Shown here: in pieces, positions 8,290 to 17,307 of the stretch
Position numbering within the stretch: the stretch's first letter is position 1
Layout of the letters: each line of letters starts with the position of its first letter
Assembly: GCF_015207655.1 (NCBI RefSeq)
Contig: NZ_JADEWN010000021.1
Location: forward strand, 1-64,000
DNA: 64,000 nucleotides
Direction of reading: 5' to 3'
DNA from: Gloeocapsopsis crepidinum LEGE 06123
GTDB taxonomy: Bacteria; Cyanobacteriota; Cyanobacteriia; Cyanobacteriales; Chroococcidiopsidaceae
Program-made: the position numbers and the translations under genes
The notes under the pieces: generated by a model
Told to the model about the DNA's origin: nothing
Seen by the model: only the letters and a program-made list of their open reading frames with translations
Databases searched by the model: none

Positions 8290-9396
8290 ATGGCAATTCG
8301 CGGAGTTTGGATAACAAATACTGATAGTCAGGTGCTTCATTCACGGCAAAATATTGCTGAAGCAATGGCATTTTTAGCACAGACAGGGTTTAACGTTGTG
8401 TTTCCTGATGTTTGGAATAGGGGATTCACGCTTTACCCTAGTACAATTATGCGATCGCTGTTTGATGTAGAAATCGACCCACGGTATCAAGGTAGAGATC
8501 CCTTGGCGGAAATCATTGTTGAGGCGCGACGGGTTGGAATTAAAGTGATTCCGTGGTTTGAGTATGGTTTTGCTAGTTCCTATAATTCTAATGGCGGTAC
8601 GATTCTAGCGAAGAAACCAGAATGGGCGGCGCGGGATATTCACGGTAGTTTACTCAACAAAAATGGCTTTGAGTGGATGAATGCACTTGACCCTCAGGTG
8701 CAAGAGTTTATGTTAAATTTGGTGCTGGACGTTGTCAAAAACTATGATGTTGACGGCATTCAAGGTGACGATCGATTACCCGCATTACCTTGCGAAGGTG
8801 GTTACGATTCGAGTACTGTAGAGCGTTACCGTCAAACTTTTGATTGTCATCCGCCGCAGAATCCAAAAGATCCTCAATGGCTACAGTGGCGGGCAAATAT
8901 TTTAACCAATTTCTTGGCGCGTCTTTATCAAGAAATCAAGGCTATTAATTCTAATTTGATAGTATCACTGTCTCCTAATATCTATGACTGGGGGCTAAAA
9001 GAATACCTCCAAGACTCCAAAACTTGGTTAGAACGTGGTTTAGTCGATATTATCCATCCTCAAATTTATCGTCGTGACTTTGCGAGTTACAAACAAGTTG
9101 TCGATCGAGTCACGCAGCAGTTTAATCGCGAACAACTCACCAAACTGTCTCCAGGAATTTTAATTAAGCTGGGTTCTTATCGCATGAGTGCAGAATATTT
9201 GCGACAGGCGATCGCCTACAATCGCAGTCGTGGTATTTCTGGCGAGGTGTTCTTTTTCTACGAAGGGCTGCGCGAAAATAATGATGCTTTAGGGAAGGTG
9301 TTGCGATTGCTTCCGTATAATAATTACAGCGGACAACCTAGATCAAATTTAAGAGGAATTCAAAGTCTATTTCGGTTCCTCCAAAATCGTTTTTGA
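8290..9396 (+). CDS. Glycoside hydrolase-like protein, GHL10 type (family 10 glycosylhydrolase-like)
   Basis: This 368-residue protein starts IRGVWITNTDSQVL and reads as a (beta/alpha)8 barrel of the GHL10-like group (cyanobacterial relatives of DUF187/GHL10 proteins). Recognisable blocks are FNVVFPDVWNRGFTLYPS (about 34-51), KVIPWFEYGFASS (about 86-98), DVDGIQGDDRLPALP (about 152-166) and DIIHPQIYRRDF (about 254-265). Enzymatic activity and substrate are not established for this subgroup. No signal peptide is visible, which is odd for a wall- or glycan-acting enzyme. It lies six bases after the DUF1206 gene and six bases before the DUF2358 gene. Confidence 0.8.
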   Translation: MAIRGVWITNTDSQVLHSRQNIAEAMAFLAQTGFNVVFPDVWNRGFTLYPSTIMRSLFDVEIDPRYQGRDPLAEIIVEARRVGIKVIPWFEYGFASSYNSNGGTILAKKPEWAARDIHGSLLNKNGFEWMNALDPQVQEFMLNLVLDVVKNYDVDGIQGDDRLPALPCEGGYDSSTVERYRQTFDCHPPQNPKDPQWLQWRANILTNFLARLYQEIKAINSNLIVSLSPNIYDWGLKEYLQDSKTWLERGLVDIIHPQIYRRDFASYKQVVDRVTQQFNREQLTKLSPGILIKLGSYRMSAEYLRQAIAYNRSRGISGEVFFFYEGLRENNDALGKVLRLLPYNNYSGQPRSNLRGIQSLFRFLQNRF

Positions 9397-9402
9397 AACG
9401 TA

Positions 9403-9846
9403 ATGAACGCAGAATATCAATCACAAATTGAAAAAGTTATTGTCACACTCAAACAAGATTTACCTACTCTTTTTGAGCAAGATATCTCTTACGACATTTA
9501 TACTCAAGATATCTACTTTCAAGATCCAGTTAATAAATTCAAAAATAAATTAAACTACCGAATTATATTTTGGACTTTACGATTTCACGGTCAGCTATTT
9601 TTTACTGAGATCCACTTCGATCTGCATGACGTATATCAAGCACAAGCAGATACTATTATTGCTAATTGGACAGTGCGAGGCGTATTACGAGTACCTTGGA
9701 AAGCACGCATTTTCTTCAATGGTTACTCAACCTACAAACTCACTCAAGAGGGTTTAATCTATGAACATATAGATCGCTGGGATCGCAAACCCAGCGAGAT
9801 CTTACGGCAGTTTTTTCAAAAAGGTAAAAGCCAAGCTAAAGATTAG
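9403..9846 (+). CDS. DUF2358 family protein
   Basis: This 147-residue protein fits the DUF2358 family of cyanobacteria and plastids, which has an NTF2-like fold. Typical parts are the start SQIEKVIVTLKQDLPTLFEQ, the central YDIYTQDIYFQDPVNKF, and the later WTVRGVLRVPWKARIFFNG...EHIDRWD. The role of the family is unknown. It is the third gene of a short operon. Its end converges with a 46-residue gene on the other strand. The arms AGCCAAG (9829-9835) and CTTGGCT (9862-9868) could pair across the two stop codons. Confidence 0.8.
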   Translation: MNAEYQSQIEKVIVTLKQDLPTLFEQDISYDIYTQDIYFQDPVNKFKNKLNYRIIFWTLRFHGQLFFTEIHFDLHDVYQAQADTIIANWTVRGVLRVPWKARIFFNGYSTYKLTQEGLIYEHIDRWDRKPSEILRQFFQKGKSQAKD

Positions 9847-9853
9847 TAGTTGA

Positions 9854-9994
9854 CTATTTGCCTTGGCTCAAGCGAATGTGTTCCATAATCTGCTGCTTTC
9901 GCTGTTCTGAATAAATCGGAGTTTTGATAAACTCGCCTTTGCTACGAGCGATATGCTCCATAATACGCTTTTGACGATCAGTCATTTCAGCCAT
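9854..9994 (-). CDS. Small 46-residue protein with a duplicated R-x3-IMEHI motif
   Basis: The minus-strand ATG at 9994 opens a 46-residue frame ending at 9854. It holds two copies of one motif: RQKRIMEHIARSKGEF (7-22) and RKQQIMEHIRLSQGK (32-46), joined by a short linker with a TPIYS segment. It is charged, with no membrane segment. I do not recognise it and give no function. The repeat argues that the frame is real despite its size. The gene converges on the DUF2358 operon. No strong ribosome site is visible. Confidence 0.6.
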   Translation of the reverse strand: MAEMTDRQKRIMEHIARSKGEFIKTPIYSEQRKQQIMEHIRLSQGK

Positions 9995-10171
9995 AATGCT
10001 TTAGCTTAATAGTTTAGTGTACTAACAATTTACATTATTTAATAATATCGCATTTTTACAAAAAAAATACTAGGATTAAGCGAACCTTAATTAGGCGCAG
10101 AGAGCACAGACGAAAGAGATCAGGAGAGACATTTCACAAGCGATTTGAGATTGTTATACAAAAAACAAATG

Positions 10172-11032
10172 TTAGTTAGCCACCCCAGCTTGTTGTAAGG
10201 CTTGTGTTAACATTTCTATTAAATTTAAAGTTTCAGCCCACTGAGTTAAATAATTAATATCAATTTTGTCAGCTTGAACTTTTAGCACTCCCAAAACATC
10301 ACGCCATTGTCTATCTGAAACTCCACCACCCATACGATACCAAATGAGTTTTTGTAAAATAATATCTTCTGCAGAAGGTAGCCAAGCTTGTCTTTCAGGA
10401 TTTTGAGTAATAATTAACTGCTGACGCCGTTGCATTTCAGATTGAGCCAAAGGTTGATTCGATAATAAAAAAATGTCTGCTTTTTGCATACTTTCTAGAT
10501 GAATTACATTAAATGAAGACTGGCGTTCAATTGCTTCTGTCACCATTCCTTCATCAATAAAAAAATCCTTACCCATTGCTACCAACAAAGGCGACACATG
10601 AGAAAGCTGTAAATCTGCGACAAAATCTACATCTAAAGTAGCGCGGGGTTCTCCCAAAATAGAACTAGCAACCGAACCGCCAATTAAGTAAGGAATTGCC
10701 AATTTATCAAAAATAGCTGCAATTTTTAAAGCCAATTGTATAGATTCAGCATCCACTATTTTTTCTTGATTGTTTTTGTAAAAACGATTTGCTAAATCAA
10801 TCCCCAACCATCTCACTGCGAGTTGAAACTTAGTTTCTGTTTGACTTATATCAGGAAATTGATTGCGAATACCAATCAGCGCCCATTGTTGAATTCCCTT
10901 CGTTGCTTCATCAACAAGATGCGCTTTTTTCCAAACAGGCATATTCCGAAAAGCCCGCATTAAAAACTTATCAACTTCAGGATGAGTATCCCTTGATTGC
11001 GGTTGATATCCAGCACGAAAAATCTCTCCCAT
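10172..11032 (-). CDS. Nucleotidyltransferase-fold protein with an extra N-terminal domain
   Basis: This 286-residue protein has two parts. Residues 14-85 (DTHPEVDKFLMRAFRNMP... to RWLGIDLANRF) resemble a roughly 100-residue helical protein usually encoded as a separate gene. Residues 95-286 hold a nucleotidyltransferase core, with IGGSVASSILGEPRATLDVDFV at about 117-138. The GGS motif and the metal-binding pair D135/D137 are intact, as in AbiEii/MNT-like enzymes. A toxin role is possible but unproven; no antitoxin partner is adjacent. The gene lies downstream of uvrA on the same strand, separated by a palindromic repeat. Confidence 0.65.
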   Translation of the reverse strand: MGEIFRAGYQPQSRDTHPEVDKFLMRAFRNMPVWKKAHLVDEATKGIQQWALIGIRNQFPDISQTETKFQLAVRWLGIDLANRFYKNNQEKIVDAESIQLALKIAAIFDKLAIPYLIGGSVASSILGEPRATLDVDFVADLQLSHVSPLLVAMGKDFFIDEGMVTEAIERQSSFNVIHLESMQKADIFLLSNQPLAQSEMQRRQQLIITQNPERQAWLPSAEDIILQKLIWYRMGGGVSDRQWRDVLGVLKVQADKIDINYLTQWAETLNLIEMLTQALQQAGVAN

Positions 11033-11038
11033 ACATAT

Positions 11039-11112
11039 TCTCTCTGCGGTAGCCTACGGCAAGCCCTTCGGGTTCGCAGTCACTTCTGCCCACCGCTATG
11101 CGTCTACGTTTC
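11039..11112 (-). repeat. Long copy of the GGTAGCCTACGGCA palindromic repeat
   Basis: On the plus strand it opens CTCTGCGGTAGCCTACGGCA and ends GCGTCTACGTTT, the same ends as the shorter copy at 5863-5908 (which is reversed). The middle contains AAGCCCTTCGGGTT, a small hairpin. It fills the gap between uvrA and the nucleotidyltransferase gene. Confidence 0.7.
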
Positions 11113-14086
11113 ATACTACAATTTTAGGTGGATGCTGCTGCAAAACCTGCTTAATATATTGCCCCGTATAAGATCGTGAATTCTCTGCTACTTCCTCTGG
11201 CGTCCCCGCTGCAACTAATTCCCCACCTTGATCGCCACCTTCAGGACCTAAATCAATAATCCAATCGCTACAACGAATCACATCTAAGTTGTGTTCTATG
11301 ACTAAAATTGAATTACCTTTGTCAACCAAACGTTGCAGAACATCTAATAATTTATGCACGTCATAAAACGATAAACCTGTTGTTGGTTCATCAATTAAAT
11401 ACAAAGTTTTTCCTGTGGCGCGGCGCGATAACTCAGTTGCTAATTTTACTCGTTGCGCTTCACCACCAGATAACGTTGTTGCAGGTTGCCCAAGTTTGAT
11501 GTAGCCTAAGCCAACATCGACTAATGTTTGCAATCGTGTAAAAGCTTTAGGAATATTTTGGAAAACTTCTAAGCTTTCCTCCACCGTCATATCAAGAACA
11601 TCAGCAATTGATTTTTCTTTGTATTTGACTTGCAATGTTTCGCGGTTATATCGCGCACCTTTACAGACTTCACACTGCACATAAACATCAGGAAGAAAGT
11701 TCATTTCAATGACATTGACACCTTGTCCGCCACAAGCTTCGCAGCGTCCACCTTTGACATTAAATGAAAATTGTCCTGGTTTGTAACCTCTGGCTTTGGC
11801 TTCGATTGTTTGACTAAAAACGTCGCGAATTGCATCAAAAACACCTGTGTAAGTAGCAGGGTTAGACCGTGGTGTCCGCCCAATGGGAGATTGATCGATA
11901 ACGATCGCCTTATCAACTGCGTCCAATCCCTCCACCGTCTCTATATGTTGCGGAAATGGAACTTTACGTGTTAAGTGATGCTGTAAAGCAGGATAAAGCA
12001 GTTCGTTAATTAATGTCGATTTACCGGAACCCGAAACTCCTGTGACACAGACAAGTTTACCAAGGGGAATTTCAACATCAATATTTCTTAAGTTATTGCG
12101 GTAGGCGTTTTTCATCACCAGCGATCGCCCATTACCATCGCGCCGCTGTGCGGGTGTTGCAATTGCTTGTCGTCCTGATAAATACGCGCCTGTTAGTGAA
12201 TCTTTGGCTGCGAGTAATGCTTGCAAGTCACCTTGGGCAATAATACTACCACCATGAATTCCCGCACCAGGACCAATATCAACAACATGATCCGCCGCAC
12301 GGATTGTTTCTTCATCGTGTTCGACAACAATCAAGGTATTACCCAAATCGCGTAATCGAGTTAAAGTTCGTAGCAAGCGTCCGTTATCACGTTGATGCAA
12401 TCCAATACTTGGTTCATCTAAAACATAAAGTACACCTGTGAGTCCCGAACCAATTTGCGTTGCTAGACGAATGCGTTGTGCCTCTCCTCCCGAAAGTGTC
12501 ATGGCTGGACGATCTAATGTCAGGTAATCTAACCCTACATCCAAAAGAAACTGCAATCGTGCTTTAATCTCACGTAATACCAAATCTGCAATTTGCATTT
12601 GGCGATCGCTAAGTTCTAAATCATGAACCCGCTGCTGACAATCGCGAATCGAAACTCCGGTAAGATCGAGAATGCGGTATTGTCCTAAACGAACTGCGAT
12701 CGCTTCAGGTTTTAAGCGTTGTCCTTGACAGACTTCACATGGCTGATAGACGAGATACTGTTCGAGTTTTTGTTTTATCAGTTCCGAAGCATCATTATAT
12801 TGTCGCTGCAAAATTGGGATAACACCTGTGTAACGGCGATAATCATTGCGATCGTGGTTCCAAATTGGTTGTTCTGCGCCGTGTAAAATAACGTGTTGTT
12901 GTTCAGGGGTTAATTTCTTCCACAGTGTTTTGAGTTCAAACTCAAAAGCTTGCCCGACACTATAAAGTAAAGAAAGATAGTAAGAATTATCTTTTTCTGA
13001 CCACGGGGCGATCGCGGCATAAACAGGTTGTGCTGGATCGGGAACGACTAATTCTGGTGAAAATGTCCGCAAGCTACCCAAACCATGACAATGGGGACAT
13101 GCACCATATGGCGAATTAAAGGAAAATAACCGTGGTGAGAGTTCTTCCATCACTGCGCCGTGTTCGGGACACGCGAAGTTTTCAGAAAAGACAATTTCTT
13201 TTTCTAGAGGTGATGTCACATACGCTGTAGAGTCCTCTGCTGCTTTCATCTGCGTTGCAGTAGGATGCATAATGACATTATTATCTGCCTCGGAGCGATC
13301 GAGAATCTCAATAACGGCAATTCCCTCGGAACGTCTCAGACAAGTTGTTAGCGAATCAGTTAGACGTTCTGCAATCCCTGGTTTTTTTATTAATCGGTCA
13401 ATAACAACTTCAATATTGTGCGTTTGATTCTTATCGAGTTCAATCGAGTCACTGAGTTCGCGGACTTCCCCATTAATCCGCACGCGGGCAAAACCTTCGG
13501 AAGCAAGGCTAGATAATAGTTTACGATGCGTTCCTTTTTTACCACGCACTACAGGGGCGAGAATCTGAAAGCGAGTGCGATCGGGTAATTCCATAATCCG
13601 ATCGCTCATCTCATCAATTGTCTGCGGTGCAATTGAGCGATCGCAAATTGGACAATGTGGTTTACCAGCACGTCCGAACAATAATCGCAAGTAATCGTAA
13701 ATTTCTGTTACTGTACCAACCGTAGAACGCGGATTGTGTGAAGTTGATTTTTGATCGATCGAAATTGCCGGACTCAAGCCTTCGATTGCTTCAACATCAG
13801 GCTTATCTAATTGTCCTAAAAATTGGCGTGCATAAGCACTGAGAGATTCTACGTAACGCCGCTGTCCCTCGGCAAAAATTGTATCAAACGCCAAAGAAGA
13901 CTTACCGGAACCGGATACACCAGTGAACACGATCAAGCGATCGCGGGGTAACTCTAAATCAAGATTTTTGAGATTATGCTGTCTAGCCCCACGGATACGG
14001 ATCGTATTCTGACTAGCGCGATTAACACCAAGGAGACGATGCCCATTTGCATCCAGCGTGTCTAAGGTTTCAGCAGGGTGAGACAT
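11111..14086 (-). CDS. uvrA: UvrABC excision repair ATPase, UvrA
   Basis: This 991-residue protein is full length for UvrA, the damage-recognition ATPase of nucleotide excision repair. The first Walker A motif, GVSGSGKSS, is at 56-64 and a second, GVSGSGKST, is in the C-terminal half. Both ABC signatures are present ([14 protein letters not shown] and [14 protein letters not shown]), with Walker B blocks [10 protein letters not shown] and [10 protein letters not shown]. Zinc-finger cysteines occur as CPIC, CPEHG/CPHC and CEACGGQG...CEVCKG. The start ATG at 14086 gives a short non-conserved leader of about 25 residues before the conserved [14 protein letters not shown]. Confidence 0.97.
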   Translation of the reverse strand: MSHPAETLDTLDANGHRLLGVNRASQNTIRIRGARQHNLKNLDLELPRDRLIVFTGVSGSGKSSLAFDTIFAEGQRRYVESLSAYARQFLGQLDKPDVEAIEGLSPAISIDQKSTSHNPRSTVGTVTEIYDYLRLLFGRAGKPHCPICDRSIAPQTIDEMSDRIMELPDRTRFQILAPVVRGKKGTHRKLLSSLASEGFARVRINGEVRELSDSIELDKNQTHNIEVVIDRLIKKPGIAERLTDSLTTCLRRSEGIAVIEILDRSEADNNVIMHPTATQMKAAEDSTAYVTSPLEKEIVFSENFACPEHGAVMEELSPRLFSFNSPYGACPHCHGLGSLRTFSPELVVPDPAQPVYAAIAPWSEKDNSYYLSLLYSVGQAFEFELKTLWKKLTPEQQHVILHGAEQPIWNHDRNDYRRYTGVIPILQRQYNDASELIKQKLEQYLVYQPCEVCQGQRLKPEAIAVRLGQYRILDLTGVSIRDCQQRVHDLELSDRQMQIADLVLREIKARLQFLLDVGLDYLTLDRPAMTLSGGEAQRIRLATQIGSGLTGVLYVLDEPSIGLHQRDNGRLLRTLTRLRDLGNTLIVVEHDEETIRAADHVVDIGPGAGIHGGSIIAQGDLQALLAAKDSLTGAYLSGRQAIATPAQRRDGNGRSLVMKNAYRNNLRNIDVEIPLGKLVCVTGVSGSGKSTLINELLYPALQHHLTRKVPFPQHIETVEGLDAVDKAIVIDQSPIGRTPRSNPATYTGVFDAIRDVFSQTIEAKARGYKPGQFSFNVKGGRCEACGGQGVNVIEMNFLPDVYVQCEVCKGARYNRETLQVKYKEKSIADVLDMTVEESLEVFQNIPKAFTRLQTLVDVGLGYIKLGQPATTLSGGEAQRVKLATELSRRATGKTLYLIDEPTTGLSFYDVHKLLDVLQRLVDKGNSILVIEHNLDVIRCSDWIIDLGPEGGDQGGELVAAGTPEEVAENSRSYTGQYIKQVLQQHPPKIVV

Positions 14087-14261
14087 GAGGCAGAGGAAAA
14101 ACCATTGCTTAATGATTTTAGCGTTGCCTTCTAGTTCGCGGTTAAACAGATGTTGTTCTCAGCTTCTCTCTTTAAACTGTAAGCTTGTCCCACACGTGAC
14201 ATAGGTTAATTTGTCTATGCTTTGTTACAAATGAAAGAAAACTTAACAGAAATGGGATTAT

Positions 14262-16847
14262 CTATACAGAGTCCTGAATGAGACTACTAACAGGCAGATG
14301 CAGTGTAAAGCAGCTACCACGTCCTATTTCTGAAGTGACTGTAATATCTCCACCATGTAGTCGTGCTAATCTGCGTGAAAGCGCCAAGCCTAAGCCAGTA
14401 CCTTCGTATTTACGATTTAAGCCACTATCAAGTTGCTGAAACGGTTGAAATAGATTTGGTAAATCTTCGGCTGCAATTCCAATTCCAGTATCAGTAACTG
14501 AGAATGTAACGAAATCTGAGTTTCTGCTGACTTCGAGTGTTACACTTCCTGCTTGAGTGAACTTTACTGCATTATTGATGAGATTAAAAAGAATTTGTTT
14601 GAGACGACGTTTGTCTGCTGTGCAAGTTGTCGCTTCTCGTTGAATAATTAATGATAATTGCAATTTCCTTCTTTGGGCTTTTTCCTGAACGAGAGACAAA
14701 CACTCTTGAGAAACTTCTTCAACAGATAGCATTTCAAGTGTGATATCTTCTTTTCCTGCTTCAATTTTTGATAAATCTAAAAGATCGTTAATTAACTCTA
14801 ATAAATGTTCTCCAGAAGAGTAAATTAATGAGACATATTGTTGCTGTTTTTCATTCAGTTGTCCAAAAATTTGTTTGAGTAGGAGGTTAGAAAAACCGAT
14901 AATTCCTGTTAGGGGAGTACGCAGTTCATGGCTCATGTTAGCGAGGAAGTCAGTTTTTGCGCGATCAGCAGCTTCTGAGAGGAGTTTCTCTTGCTCTAAC
15001 TCTTGCGTGCGTTCTTTAACTAATTGTTCTAGACGTTCGTAACTTTGGGCATTGTAAAGTGCGATCGCTGCTTGATTTGCAATACGTTGCAAAAGTTGAA
15101 TTTCCTCTGGGGTAAATGTCCGGCGAGTTGTAGTAGTTTGCAGTGATAATCCGCCAAAAAACTGATCGCGAATGAAAATTGGGACTCGCAACTCAGAACG
15201 AAGTTGTGCTGTTTGAACAAAGTGTTTTCGCTTAGCATCAACATTGATTTCTGCAAAATTAGGTACATGAAAAACTCGATAGTAAGAAGCATAATGAGTT
15301 GGATTGAGTAATTCAATATACTCAGATATTGGTACTTGCCAATTTAAAACAGAAACAACTTGTACATTTGTTCGCCACTCTTTGATAACACGAATGTGAG
15401 TTGTATTGACTGCAAAAATAATAACGCGATCGACAGCAAAACCTTCACCTGTTAGGTTAACAATTTCTTGTAAAATATGCTCAGGATCGAGGCTAGAATT
15501 AAGTGATTGACTAATATAATTGAGGAGGTGTTCGCGCGATGCTTGTTGTTGTACTTGGTTAAAAAGTTGTGCTTGTTGAAGAGCGATCGCTACTTGTGTT
15601 GCTAACTTCTCAATCAAATCAATTTCACTAAGTTGCCATTGTCGCGATCGCGAACATTGATGCACTGCTAATAATCCCCAGGCATAGTCACCTTGTAAAA
15701 TAGGGACAACCAAGCGAGCTTTGACGTGCAATCGTTGCAGTAATGTGGCAAATTTAGGATCAATGTTTGCTTGAGCAATATTATTAATTTGTTGAACACA
15801 GCCACGCTGACATTCTGCCTGAGTTTCTTGAAACCAAGTGCCGCGAATTTGAATCTCAGGATCTAAAGGCCAATTAGAATCTACAGATGCTGCCACAATT
15901 TTGCCATTACGATTATCCTCGAAACGAAAGATCATCACGCGATCCGCGTACAGAAATTGCCGAACTTCTGCAACAGTTGTGCTGAGAATTTCATCTAAGT
16001 TGAGTGATTGGCGAATTCGAGTCGCAATAGCACTGAGTAGGCGATCGCATTCGGCTTGTTGCTGAAATTGAATTTCAACTTGCTTGCGTGCAGTCACATT
16101 GCGGATAATTCCCTCAAGCGCAATTAACACTCCATCATCGTAGATTGTCACATTGCTTTGTTCTGTCCAAACGATGGCTCCATCTTTACGAATCCACCGC
16201 AAAATGAGTGGTTGAGGCATTTCTCCATCAAGCGATCGCTGCCATAACGGTTGATCGCCTGGATGAACAATTTGTGAAATCAACAACGGATTGTTGTAAC
16301 ATTCTTGCGGCGTATAACCTGTAACTCTAGTAACGGCAGGACTAATGTAATCAAAGCCTGGAGTTGGAGTAAAGCGATAGCGGTAAATAATATCTTGAGC
16401 ATTATCAGCAAGTCGGCGAAATCGTTCTTCACTTTCTTGCAAAGCAATTTCAGCTTGGCGCTTTTGATCGCGGAGCATTTTTTGGTCAACAGCTTGTTTA
16501 ATCGCCTCGCCTAACCGAACCAAACGATCTTTGAGTAAGTAATCAGCTGCCCCTTGCTTCATACACTCGACAGCGACTTCTTCGCTAACACTGCCTGTGA
16601 CAACAATCAATGGAATATCTAATCCTTGTTGCTGCAATATCTGTAAAGCTTGTAGTGCGCTAAATTGCGGCATTCCATAATCTGAGATGATCGCATCCCA
16701 CGTCTGACTCAAGCAGGTGAGATAATCTCTTGCAGTTTCTACGCGCTGCCATTGCGGTTCAATGCCACAAGAACGAAGTTCGTACAGCATGAGTTCCGTA
16801 TCACTCAGCGAGTCCTCTACAATCAAAATCCGCAATAAAGTGGACAT
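14262..16847 (-). CDS. Hybrid sensor histidine kinase: REC-PAS-GAF-GAF-HisKA-HATPase
   Basis: This 861-residue soluble kinase starts with a receiver domain (1-120, acceptor D56 in IISDYGMP). It is followed by a PAS domain (about 142-255), two GAF domains (about 270-425 and 440-600), HisKA with H640 in [10 protein letters not shown], and an HATPase domain with its N, G1 (DTGIGI) and G2 (GTGLGL) boxes. The first GAF resembles a phytochrome/cyanobacteriochrome GAF but has DPKF (364-367) where bilin binders have Cys-His, so it should not bind a bilin covalently there. It starts six bases after a response-regulator gene and is the last gene of a three-gene operon. The N-terminal receiver may take phosphate from the operon's first kinase. 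Confidence 0.9.
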   Translation of the reverse strand: MSTLLRILIVEDSLSDTELMLYELRSCGIEPQWQRVETARDYLTCLSQTWDAIISDYGMPQFSALQALQILQQQGLDIPLIVVTGSVSEEVAVECMKQGAADYLLKDRLVRLGEAIKQAVDQKMLRDQKRQAEIALQESEERFRRLADNAQDIIYRYRFTPTPGFDYISPAVTRVTGYTPQECYNNPLLISQIVHPGDQPLWQRSLDGEMPQPLILRWIRKDGAIVWTEQSNVTIYDDGVLIALEGIIRNVTARKQVEIQFQQQAECDRLLSAIATRIRQSLNLDEILSTTVAEVRQFLYADRVMIFRFEDNRNGKIVAASVDSNWPLDPEIQIRGTWFQETQAECQRGCVQQINNIAQANIDPKFATLLQRLHVKARLVVPILQGDYAWGLLAVHQCSRSRQWQLSEIDLIEKLATQVAIALQQAQLFNQVQQQASREHLLNYISQSLNSSLDPEHILQEIVNLTGEGFAVDRVIIFAVNTTHIRVIKEWRTNVQVVSVLNWQVPISEYIELLNPTHYASYYRVFHVPNFAEINVDAKRKHFVQTAQLRSELRVPIFIRDQFFGGLSLQTTTTRRTFTPEEIQLLQRIANQAAIALYNAQSYERLEQLVKERTQELEQEKLLSEAADRAKTDFLANMSHELRTPLTGIIGFSNLLLKQIFGQLNEKQQQYVSLIYSSGEHLLELINDLLDLSKIEAGKEDITLEMLSVEEVSQECLSLVQEKAQRRKLQLSLIIQREATTCTADKRRLKQILFNLINNAVKFTQAGSVTLEVSRNSDFVTFSVTDTGIGIAAEDLPNLFQPFQQLDSGLNRKYEGTGLGLALSRRLARLHGGDITVTSEIGRGSCFTLHLPVSSLIQDSV

Positions 16848-16853
16848 AATTTT

Positions 16854-17297
16854 TTAAGATACCGGAGGTTGATTCAGCAGCCGCCAATACAAACCTAACT
16901 GTCGTACAGCCTCCGTGAACTGCTCAAAGTCCACTGGTTTTACGATGTAGCTATTGACTCCTAACTGATAACTTTCGACGATGTCGCGCTCTTCGCGTGA
17001 AGATGTGAGAACGACGACAGGAATAACGCGAGTGCGGGGGTCAGATTTAATTTTCTGGAGAACTTCTAATCCATCAACTTTTGGCAGTTTGAGATCGAGA
17101 AGAATGACCCGAGGACCATTATCAATTGAGCGGTGTGCATAGCTGCCAGTACAAAATATAAAATCGAGGGCTTCTGCACCATCTCGCACTACCTCGATAT
17201 GATTTGTGAGGTGACTACTTTTAAGCGAATGAAGTGTCAGTTCTGCATCACACGGATTATCTTCAACAAGCAAAATTTCAACGGCACTATCTTTCAT
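16854..17297 (-). CDS. Single-domain response regulator, Rcp1 type
   Basis: From the ATG at 17297 this is a 147-residue stand-alone receiver. It has the acidic pair E12-D13, the phosphoacceptor D68 in [13 protein letters not shown]98 in VVLTSS and K120 in YIVKPVDF. The LDLKLPK sequence and the extended C-terminus ([11 protein letters not shown]) are typical of Rcp1-like partners of cyanobacterial phytochrome-type kinases. I reject the longer frame reaching into the upstream kinase gene, because a GAGG ribosome site lies about ten bases before this ATG. It begins 10 bases after the MHYT kinase stop and ends six bases before the next kinase, so it probably relays between them. Confidence 0.9.
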   Translation of the reverse strand: MKDSAVEILLVEDNPCDAELTLHSLKSSHLTNHIEVVRDGAEALDFIFCTGSYAHRSIDNGPRVILLDLKLPKVDGLEVLQKIKSDPRTRVIPVVVLTSSREERDIVESYQLGVNSYIVKPVDFEQFTEAVRQLGLYWRLLNQPPVS

Positions 17298-17307
17298 CAA
17301 TATTGCC

